A DNA stretch of 11,546 nucleotides from JBEKDJ01 sp050014415 (lineage in GTDB: Bacteria > Desulfobacterota > BSN033 > UBA1163), in contig JBEKDJ010000141.1 of assembly GCA_050014415.1 (NCBI GenBank), positions 1-11,546 on the forward strand. Reading direction: 5' to 3'. The notes under the pieces are model-generated. The model had not been told where the DNA came from. It saw nothing but the letters and a program-made list of their open reading frames with translations, and did no database searches. The translations under genes and the position numbers were made by a program. The stretch's first letter is position 1. The number at the start of each line of letters is the position of its first letter. Positions 6,544 to 11,546 of this stretch are shown piece after piece.

Positions 6544-7869
6544 TCACTTCTTCGGCCTGCCATTTCGAACCTTCCCGTTCTTGTTCTGAGCAAGAGTGAC
6601 AGGTCTTATCTCTTCATCCTTTGAAATCGGAATGAAAAGGGTCGCCCCCTTCGAGATCCGGCTCGTCTTACGCAGATGATTGATTTCCAGGAGGGGCTCA
6701 AGATCCACCCGGTATGATTTAGCGATCCCTTTCAGGGTCTCTCCTTTTTTGACGAGATGGGTCTTGAATTGGAACTTCTCAAAAGGCTGCAGGGCTTCGA
6801 AGTTCTCCAGGAAGAGCTCCCTTTTCCCGTAGGGAATTTTGATTTCATACTCGTTCTCATTTGGAGGCGTCACCCCCCTTCGAAGTTCGGGATTGAGATC
6901 TTTGATTTCCGCAAGGGAGGTCTCACTGGCTTTGGCGATAAGAACGAGATCTGTCAACGGAGGCACCTTCACTTTTTCGTACCGAAGAGGTTCCTGGTAT
7001 TCAACTTCGGCAAATCCATATTTTCCCGGGTCTTTTGCAATGAGCGCCGCTGCAATCATCTGCGGAACATAATCTTTCGTTTCCCTTTTGAGATACCGAT
7101 GTTTCGTCAGCTTCCAGAAGTCCTCTGACCGGTAGCGTTTCATTGCTTTGGCAATCTTGTATTCGCCCGCATTGTAACCCGCCGCGGCAAGATACCAACA
7201 TGCGAACATCTCATAGAGGTCCTTCAAGTATTTGGCTGCGGCAATGGTAGATTTTTCAGGGTCCCGTCGTTCATCGATCCACCAATTCACCCTTAAACCA
7301 TATCTCCTCCCTGTTAAGGTGATGAATTGCCACAGGCCAACGGCCTTGGCCCTGGAATAAGCATAAGGATTGCATCCGCTCTCGATGAGCGCCATGTAAA
7401 CCAGATCTTCAGGGAGGCCGTGCTCCTTCAGGAGATTTCTCATGAAGGGGAGATATCGTTCAGACCGGGCAAGCCAGATAACAAATCTGTGTCGAAGGGT
7501 CGTCTGGAAATACTGGATGAACTGTTCCACTTTGTCATTGATGACGATGGGGATATCGAAATCGGGTTCCTTCTTACGCCTGTCTGCAGGAAGGATCTCC
7601 GGGTTTGCATCGTCATTGGATTCATCACCGATGGCAGGTTCTATGGCCTTAGCACAGGGGACTTCTTCATCGCGTGGGGTGAAAGAAGGTGATTCCTCTA
7701 CGGAAGAGATTGGCCCTTCCTGGAGGCGGAAAACCTCCAATCCCTGCTGATCGCGAAAGGGGTCTTCCATTATTAGATAGGAATAGAAGTCATTCTGGGC
7801 AGCGCCGTTAGACAGGCACGCTGAGGAGAAAAAGAGGATGATTCCTATCAAAGAGATCTTCCGGATCAG
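6544..7869 (-). CDS. mltD: MltD-like membrane-bound lytic murein transglycosylase with LysM
   Basis: Cleaves the MurNAc-GlcNAc bond of peptidoglycan, leaving 1,6-anhydro-MurNAc, and acts in the periplasm. The GH23 catalytic domain is complete: MALIESG with catalytic Glu163, GLWQF (178-182), AAGYNAGE (229-236) and ETKDYVP (about 263-269). A degenerate LysM-like segment follows (about 297-347), then a clear LysM (about 370-414, HLVKKGETLKGIAKSY) for glycan binding, and a basic tail. I start at CTG 7869: AAAGGAGG ends 6 nt upstream and the six added residues supply the basic n-region (MIRKIS) of a signal sequence. The in-frame TTG at 7851 is 24 nt from that site. Cys18 after FSSA fits a relaxed lipobox, as in outer-membrane MltD. 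Signal peptidase I cleavage after GAA is the alternative. Length is 441 aa. A sigma-54-like promoter precedes it. Confidence 0.92.
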   Translation of the reverse strand: MIRKISLIGIILFFSSACLSNGAAQNDFYSYLIMEDPFRDQQGLEVFRLQEGPISSVEESPSFTPRDEEVPCAKAIEPAIGDESNDDANPEILPADRRKKEPDFDIPIVINDKVEQFIQYFQTTLRHRFVIWLARSERYLPFMRNLLKEHGLPEDLVYMALIESGCNPYAYSRAKAVGLWQFITLTGRRYGLRVNWWIDERRDPEKSTIAAAKYLKDLYEMFACWYLAAAGYNAGEYKIAKAMKRYRSEDFWKLTKHRYLKRETKDYVPQMIAAALIAKDPGKYGFAEVEYQEPLRYEKVKVPPLTDLVLIAKASETSLAEIKDLNPELRRGVTPPNENEYEIKIPYGKRELFLENFEALQPFEKFQFKTHLVKKGETLKGIAKSYRVDLEPLLEINHLRKTSRISKGATLFIPISKDEEIRPVTLAQNKNGKVRNGRPKK

Positions 7870-7875
7870 AAGAGG

Positions 7876-7883
7876 CCTCCTTT
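7876..7883 (-). promoter_or_regulatory. Ribosome binding site implying a CTG start for the MltD-like gene
   Basis: AAAGGAGG on the minus strand ends 6 nt before CTG 7869. No ATG or GTG lies in frame nearby. The TTG at 7851 would sit too far away and would leave the signal peptide without positive charges. Confidence 0.6.
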
Positions 7884-7907
7884 AAGTGTTGTGTGAAAAG
7901 AGTAAGT

Positions 7908-7923
7908 TGCATTTTTTGTGCCA
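7908..7923 (-). promoter_or_regulatory. rpoN box: Predicted sigma-54 (-24/-12) promoter of the MltD-like gene
   Basis: TGGCAC-AAAAA-ATGCA on the minus strand has the invariant GG and GC 10 nt apart and departs from TGGCACG-N4-TTGCA at two positions. Initiation near 7897 gives a leader of about 28 nt that contains the ribosome site at the expected place. I found no good sigma-70 promoter here. Confidence 0.55.
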
Positions 7924-8015
7924 TGCAGAGATTTCATAAGTTGCTGACGTGGAAGGGATTTTTTTCGTTCATCACCATTTGATATGGTTGAGAAATGACC
8001 AAATTTGTCAGAAAT

Positions 8016-8029
8016 TTGCAATTTTGTTA
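8016..8029 (-). promoter_or_regulatory. Candidate upstream activator site for the MltD-like gene
   Basis: The 14-mer TTGCAATTTTGTTA (plus-strand reading) differs at one base from the sequence at 9251-9264, upstream of the other transglycosylase gene, in the same orientation relative to the gene. It lies about 120-132 bp upstream of the predicted initiation point, a normal distance for a sigma-54 enhancer-binding protein. Confidence 0.35.
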
Positions 8030-8100
8030 TTCTTCGGCCTCATTGGTTTGGTGGTCAATAAGACGGAATTGAACGGATTCTTTCAGAGAAATACGACAGG

Positions 8101-8198
8101 TTCTTCACTTGTCATTCTGAACAAAAGTGAAGAATCTTCTCATTAGGTGAATCCGACTAATGAGATTCTTCGTGGCCTGCCGGGTCCCCAGAATGGCA
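8101..8198. repeat. Bilateral REP-like inverted repeat
   Basis: Two imperfect arms face each other. The left arm, 8110-8146, begins TGTCATTCTG and ends TCTCATTAG. The right arm, 8157-8198, has a reverse complement that begins TGCCATTCTG and ends TCTCATTAG. A 10-nt centre separates them. Both share GAAGAATCT. A second dyad, TTCTTCACTT/AAGTGAAGAA (8101-8110/8125-8134), overlaps the left arm. From memory, the GTCATTCTGA...GAAGAATC motif recurs as an interspersed repeat in many bacterial genomes. It probably belongs to a non-autonomous REP/BIME or MITE-like family. No transposase is present. Confidence 0.6.
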
Positions 8199-8455
8199 CT
8201 GCAGAAGAATCGCTCGGATTAGTTAATGAGAATTGGCGTCAGACGATAGGACTCACTCAGTAGGAATATGGGAAATAAGGAACTCGGAAGGATGCATTGA
8301 GAATTGACCTTCGTGCTTTCCATTTCAAGAGTCTTAATTCGCATGAATCGGCGGGATTACGCCCCTAAGGATTGCCGGTGAGGGGGCCTCCTCGATTCAA
8401 TCTCCAATGGAACCAAGCGCATTGCAGCGATCACCGGTTTACGGCCCATCTGATC

Positions 8456-9139
8456 CTAAAATCTCTTATCAAATTCATCCTTGAAGGTATTGACATCCGC
8501 GACATATTTGGTGTGGGACTCTGTTAATCCTGTTTGAGAAAAGGAAGTTATTCCAGCATAGTAGGCAGATAACACAGATTTCCAAATCTCCTCTTCGGAT
8601 TTTACAGTCTTTTCATAATATTCATAAAGATCTCTTAAGACATGGGTGGCAACAATGATATTGGTGACCGGATCAAAAGCGGCGTGGGCTGAAACCCTGA
8701 GGTTCAACTTGCCTACGTATTCCTCCCAGGTCGTGGGATGAACTTGCATGAGTCCCATTGCATTCTGAGATGAGAGCGCATGGGGAGTAAACATGCTCTC
8801 TTTTTTCATGACCGCCAGGATCAAGGACATGGGAAGATTCAATTCCCTCGATTGTTGGATCGTCACTTCTGCTATATCCAGGCCTTGACTCAAACTAACT
8901 CCCTTGCTCCTCAGAATCGTATAGATGCTTTCCTTTGTTTTCAATGTATCGAACTCTCTTTTCTGGAGCACAGAGGATTCTGCTGCCTTTTCATGATGGA
9001 TGAAGAAAAATCCCATAGAAACGATGACGGCTAGATAAAATGAGTTTATCAGAACGAAACCGATCTTCCATCTTTTCTTCCATTTCTCGTGGGTGGCTCT
9101 CCAGATAATAGGGGTTCTATATTTTTCATGTGTTTCCAT
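8456..9139 (-). CDS. Membrane-anchored SLT-domain lytic transglycosylase
   Basis: A 227-aa protein. A basic, cytosolic N-terminus (1-25) precedes one transmembrane helix (about 26-47, IGFVLINSFYLAVIVSMGFF), then a linker, and a periplasmic SLT/GH23 domain from about 80. It has VMKKESMF with catalytic Glu114 (111-117), AMGLMQVHPTTW (127-138), and SAYYAG (191-196) in place of the common AYNAG. It should cut peptidoglycan strands near the inner membrane. Compact SLT proteins like this often make wall openings for envelope machines or trim septal wall, but no machine genes are seen here. Start: GGAG (9151-9148) lies 8 nt before the ATG. Preceded by a sigma-54-like promoter. Domain assignment is secure; the role is not. 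Confidence 0.88.
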   Translation of the reverse strand: METHEKYRTPIIWRATHEKWKKRWKIGFVLINSFYLAVIVSMGFFFIHHEKAAESSVLQKREFDTLKTKESIYTILRSKGVSLSQGLDIAEVTIQQSRELNLPMSLILAVMKKESMFTPHALSSQNAMGLMQVHPTTWEEYVGKLNLRVSAHAAFDPVTNIIVATHVLRDLYEYYEKTVKSEEEIWKSVLSAYYAGITSFSQTGLTESHTKYVADVNTFKDEFDKRF

Positions 9140-9184
9140 TTTCGATTCTCCGTATCAAGAATAAATTCTCCCACGGTTTCATAA

Positions 9185-9201
9185 GGCAAATTAGATGCCA
9201 G
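9185..9201 (-). promoter_or_regulatory. rpoN box: Predicted sigma-54 (-24/-12) promoter of the SLT gene
   Basis: CTGGCAT-CTAAT-TTGCC on the minus strand has GG and GC 10 nt apart and TGGCA plus TTGC intact. Initiation near 9174 leaves about 35 nt to ATG 9139. The best sigma-70 alternative (TTGAAC/TATGAA) has a poor 19-bp spacer. Confidence 0.5.
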
Positions 9202-9250
9202 GGTTCAAGTTTTATGCGTTTTAACCGGACAGGCTTTGATTTTATTCAAG

Positions 9251-9264
9251 TTGCAATTTGGTTA
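9251..9264 (-). promoter_or_regulatory. Candidate upstream activator site for the SLT gene
   Basis: TTGCAATTTGGTTA matches 8016-8029 at 13 of 14 positions and lies about 77-90 bp upstream of the predicted initiation point. A separate dyad, TTTCCA-TTTAAG-TGGAAA, at 9306-9323 (about 132-149 bp upstream) is another possible protein site in this 314-bp gap. The rest, 9324-9453, shows only a small GGAAT-CAA-ATTCC dyad at 9388-9400. Confidence 0.35.
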
Positions 9265-9453
9265 CAGTTGAGGACGGAATTGATTTCCCCCTTATGTGTC
9301 ATACGTTTCCATTTAAGTGGAAAACATTTCCCTCCTTCTGAAGAAGGCTGAAGAGAGGTTGTTAAGAAATCGAGGAATGAAGAACCGGGAATCAAATTCC
9401 AGGCCGCCGAGATCTTGCCAAACCCTTTAGAAGAGAAATCGGATGATGGAATG

Positions 9454-9894
9454 TTAGGCCTTTGGGATCACCGTTCGTACTACTGCAGGGATAAGAACGA
9501 TTAAGGAGGAAGGGATCCAGACCCACAGAAGCTCACTCTTGATAACGGCTAATCCCCTTTGGCTGAAGAAAGATGCCACCCCAATGGGAGAAACCATGAT
9601 TGGCCTCCAGGGGGAAAAATACCTTGTCTTATCCAAAGGAGACAATAGAGCAATTCCCGACCCTCCATTCGTGAAGGCATCAAGGATCCCGTGACTTGCT
9701 GATAGTAAGAAAAAGAAAATGAGATAGAAGCACCCCGGTCTCGAAAAGATGTCTCTTTCACGGAAGAGGAAACAGACGATAAAAAGACTCATGAATAGGC
9801 CAAAAAAAGGGGAGTGGAAGAATCCTCTATGCCCGAAAAGATGGTGGTATGGAATACCGAAGGAAAATGTGATGACGTCAGCATCAGGAATCAC
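9454..9894 (-). pseudogene. N-terminally truncated YdjM/DUF457-family membrane metal-dependent hydrolase
   Basis: 146 codons from GTG 9894. It keeps the family core: PDADVITFSFGIPYHHLFGHRGFFHS near the N-terminus, several hydrophobic segments (about 28-47, 55-72, 120-140), and ASHGILDAFTNGG (66-78) followed by SPWRP, all with conserved Asp/His positions. Full-length members normally begin about 25-30 residues earlier, with a hydrophobic helix carrying a conserved His. Here the open frame starts only nine codons before the GTG (TAG in frame) and overlaps the end of the PAC2 gene. Ribosome site: only AAGG 10 nt upstream. Either the 5' end was lost, leaving a pseudogene, or a shortened form is translated by coupling to the PAC2 gene 16 nt upstream. 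The family call is good; functional status is uncertain. Confidence 0.65.
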
Positions 9895-9910
9895 TGAACA
9901 GATGCCTTTT

Positions 9911-10795
9911 TTATGCTTTTCCTAAGTCTTTTCCCGTTATTTTCCAGAGGATTTCCTCTATTTCAGAAGTCAGCTTGGGTATTCCCTCTCCCTCCTTCGT
10001 CTTGATACGAATTTCGTACATGGTCTCAAGTTGAGGCAGGAGATTCTTTAGCTCGGGTGTTCTTTCCACTTTCTGGTTGATTAGACTGCGCTGTTCTAGA
10101 GCCCTCTCAAAGTCGTTTTTGTCAATTGGGATATTGTAGAGCAAATTCAAAATCTCCATCAACCGCAACTTTCCCAGATAATCGTCCTCCAACGCAAAAT
10201 ATTGGGGCAAAGAGACGATAAACCAGTTCGTTTCAATGCCAAACTCCGGTGCTTCCTGAGTAATCAAAATGGTAATGGTTGTCGGTCCCTGATAACTACT
10301 GGGCAGGGCTCCAGATTTCTTCAGGTCCTGCTCCGCTTCTCTTCCGACTGCTCCCCCATTGACAATCAAGGGCTTGGTATGAGGAACCACATCATACATG
10401 CTCCCCAGGAGAATATATTTCTTTACCTTGAGAGTCTTGAGAAGTCTCAAAACAGAATCAACATAGACTTCGGATTGAGCATGAGGTTCAAGAAGATGAA
10501 GAAAGAGAAGATCATTTGCTCCTTCTCTTCTTGCGTAGCGAAGGGTCACATTGGGAATGGACACTCGGCGAATACCCTCTTCAACGTAAAGAGTTGGGCG
10601 ATATCGGGTAAAATCGAAAAAGGAACCGGGTTTGACCAGTCTGGCCAGTTCCTTAGCCCCAAATTGGGTCTCCAATTCGTTCAGGACAGCAGTCCCAACA
10701 TTATTCACATCTATCCAGGGCCGAAGGATAGCAAACACATAAGGCTCATTCAATTCCGGGATGGGTTCCTTTACCTCAAAAGCACCAATTCTCAC
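9911..10795 (-). CDS. PAC2-family protein (proteasome-assembly-chaperone-like fold)
   Basis: A 294-aa soluble protein matching the PAC2 superfamily: an N-terminal PYVFAILRPWIDVNNVG segment, FFDFTRYRPTLYVEEG (about 59-74), NDLLFLHLLEPH, and the central YILLGSMYDVVPHTKP strand-loop, then a helical C-terminus ending KITGKDLGKA. In eukaryotes PAC2 helps assemble proteasomes; archaeal and bacterial homologues are largely uncharacterised, and no proteasome gene is in view. Start: the frame opens at TTG 10810, but the GGAGG within those first codons (10808-10804) lies 8 nt before GTG 10795, so GTG is the better start. It is the first gene of a likely operon with the YdjM-like gene and is preceded by a strong promoter. 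Family assignment is from recall of motifs. Confidence 0.75.
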   Translation of the reverse strand: MRIGAFEVKEPIPELNEPYVFAILRPWIDVNNVGTAVLNELETQFGAKELARLVKPGSFFDFTRYRPTLYVEEGIRRVSIPNVTLRYARREGANDLLFLHLLEPHAQSEVYVDSVLRLLKTLKVKKYILLGSMYDVVPHTKPLIVNGGAVGREAEQDLKKSGALPSSYQGPTTITILITQEAPEFGIETNWFIVSLPQYFALEDDYLGKLRLMEILNLLYNIPIDKNDFERALEQRSLINQKVERTPELKNLLPQLETMYEIRIKTKEGEGIPKLTSEIEEILWKITGKDLGKA

Positions 10796-10803
10796 TTTTG
10801 GTT

Positions 10804-10808
10804 CCTCC
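10804..10808 (-). promoter_or_regulatory. Ribosome binding site moving the PAC2 gene start to GTG 10795
   Basis: GGAGG is encoded inside the first codons of the longest frame and sits 8 nt before GTG 10795. A start at TTG 10810 would have no ribosome site. Confidence 0.7.
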
Positions 10809-10878
10809 AATAACGACGGTGTTGATAGAAAATAAGAATCAAATCTTTATCCTTGAATCATCCAATCTGAACTCTCTA

Positions 10879-10907
10879 ACTATACCAGAAAAAAAACGTC
10901 ATATCAA
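10879..10907 (-). promoter_or_regulatory. Predicted sigma-70-type promoter of the PAC2 operon
   Basis: TTGATA (10907-10902), a 17-bp spacer, then TATAGT (10884-10879) with TG at the extended -10 position. Each box matches 5 of 6. Initiation near 10872 gives a leader of about 77 nt to GTG 10795. This is the best sigma-70 match in the window. Confidence 0.6.
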
Positions 10908-11281
10908 TGATGTTGGGCGTAAAGCATAAGGGGCAAAGCATGAGACGTTAGAAGTTTAGAGATGGAGGGATATACCGCCTTTACGAACGTTCATATGGTA
11001 ATCATTTCAGTTGGAGGCGATTTTTTCACACTTCCCCTTATAAAAGGGGGATGACAATGAGTTCTCCCCTTTGGCAAAGGGGAGTGAGAGGGGATTTTGT
11101 CGGAAATTTCCACTCAATTGGAGTATTATTCTCTATGCAGAAGTCGAGACCTAGAGGTGTCAGATTAGATTAGACCTAAAGGCTTGAATCGATGAATTAA
11201 CCCAGATATTGCACGGGAACGAGAGTTGGGGGTGCTTCCCAAACTCAACCAAGCGGTCCTGATACCGTATGTTCATAATGA
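10908..11281. other. Intergenic region upstream of the PAC2 gene
   Basis: 374 bp without a supported gene. It contains the paired GC-rich hairpins at 11032-11084 and short palindromes (GAACGTTC near 10984, GGAAATTTCC at 11102-11111). The part next to 11281 may be decayed remains of the interrupted gene on its right, but I cannot show it. Confidence 0.4.
11032..11084. repeat. Two tandem GC-rich hairpins, REP-like or terminator-like
   Basis: Hairpin 1 is CCCCTT-ATAA-AAGGGG (11034-11049), extendable by a wobble and an A:T pair. Hairpin 2 is CTCCCCTTT-GGC-AAAGGGGAG (11064-11084), a perfect 9-bp stem. They lie 14 bp apart and share the CCCCTT/AAGGGG core. Short hairpins of this kind recur between genes in many bacterial genomes. 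Termination for the interrupted gene on the right is an alternative, though the T-rich part is weak. Confidence 0.5.
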
Positions 11282-11545
11282 TTACTTGACGATGAACTCG
11301 GACGTTATGCCTTCGTCTACGACTCTGATTTCAGAGTCACTAATAATATTAGTTTATTCTTTACGTAAGAAGACTTGGTCTCTCGGATTTTCATGCACTT
11401 CATACCCTTCAGGCACAGTATCAGCCAACGAACCGGAGCTTTTTAACGAAAAGAAATAGTTTGGACGGCCTGTTTTTGTTTTGCCTTGATGAAGATAAAA
11501 GGTTTGAGATCTTCTGTTTATATATGTTATCGGTCTACGAGACAT
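11282..11545 (-). pseudogene. Conserved hypothetical gene interrupted by an in-frame TAA
   Basis: Begins at ATG 11545 with MSRRPITYINRRSQTFYLHQ, followed by KTKTGRPNYFF and VPEGYEVHENP. From memory this is the N-terminus of a widespread uncharacterised family whose members are considerably longer. The frame stops at TAA 11356-11354 after 63 residues. It then continues in the same frame for 23 sense codons (TNIISDSEIRVVDEGI...) to TAA 11284-11282, and this stretch looks like the region that would normally follow VFLRK. The simplest reading is a nonsense mutation plus a lost 3' end. Stop-codon readthrough or a natural short protein are alternatives. The ribosome site is outside the window. Confidence 0.5.
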
Positions 11546-11546
11546 G

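Larger units (their letters stand above)
7924..8455. other. Intergenic region between the two transglycosylase genes
   Basis: A 532-bp stretch without a convincing gene. It holds the candidate upstream site at 8016-8029 and the bilateral inverted repeat around 8101-8198. A GC-rich segment at 8345-8398 is flanked by GAATCG/CGATTC and has inner GCCCCT/AGGGG arms (8361-8366/8381-8385). That last segment lies downstream of the SLT gene and may fold in its 3' untranslated RNA, but it lacks a T tract. A 65-codon plus-strand frame (7949-8146) crosses the repeat and has no protein character. Confidence 0.5.

Noticed and set aside
7949..8146. 65-codon plus-strand frame in the large intergenic region.
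   Set aside because: It runs through the inverted repeat and the candidate upstream site and has no ribosome site or protein family features.
8341..8400. Folded GC-rich segment considered as a tRNA or small RNA gene.
   Set aside because: No tRNA cloverleaf, anticodon arm, promoter or T-tract terminator is evident; described only as structured intergenic DNA.
11226..11459. 77-codon plus-strand frame near the right edge.
   Set aside because: It is the antisense of the interrupted conserved gene and contains no recognisable domain or good ribosome site.
1..11546. CRISPR arrays, integrase or attachment sites, transposases, rRNA, riboswitches.
   Set aside because: Looked for on both strands by eye; no regularly spaced repeats, mobile-element proteins or recognisable aptamer cores were seen.

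Overview
The window looks like a chromosomal segment from an anaerobic, Gram-negative bacterium, most plausibly a Desulfobacterota (deltaproteobacterial) lineage. This is inferred from gene content: a ferredoxin-nitroreductase fusion, an orphan ThDP decarboxylase-type enzyme, an MltD-type lytic transglycosylase with a lipoprotein-like signal, a PAC2-family protein, and two sigma-54-like promoters. Base composition is balanced, Shine-Dalgarno sites are strong, and GTG and probably CTG starts occur. No rRNA, tRNA, transposase, phage gene or CRISPR array is visible.

Left part (1-3600). A ThDP-dependent enzyme on the minus strand diverges from a GalT/HIT-like nucleotidyltransferase on the plus strand. 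Each has a good sigma-70-like promoter in the shared gap. Promoter and Shine-Dalgarno positions show that both starts lie downstream of the longest-ORF starts. The GalT-like gene converges on a small NTF2/SnoaL-fold gene, with nested inverted repeats between them.

Middle (3600-6500). A minus-strand cluster runs from a winged-helix protein, through a probable 22-codon small ORF not previously obvious, to an HD-domain phosphohydrolase. The small ORF has its own Shine-Dalgarno, and its stop codon abuts that of the HD gene. A nitroreductase carrying an N-terminal 2x[4Fe-4S] ferredoxin domain diverges from the winged-helix gene. Both have sigma-70-like promoters in the gap.

Right part (6500-11546), all minus strand. 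There are two lytic transglycosylase genes: an MltD-like lipoprotein with LysM, starting at a probable CTG, and a membrane-anchored SLT protein. Each is preceded by a -24/-12 (sigma-54-type) promoter and, further upstream, by nearly the same 14-mer (13 of 14 identical), suggesting co-regulation of cell-wall remodelling by one enhancer-binding protein. Upstream of these lie a PAC2-family gene and an apparently N-terminally truncated YdjM/DUF457 membrane protein, probably co-transcribed. At the right edge is a gene interrupted by an in-frame TAA. The larger gaps hold a roughly 90-bp bilateral inverted repeat (8110-8198) and two compact GC-rich hairpins (11032-11084).

There is no obvious defence or mobile system. 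The most interesting signals are the paired sigma-54/upstream-site architecture on the two transglycosylase genes and the small ORF wedged between the winged-helix and HD genes.
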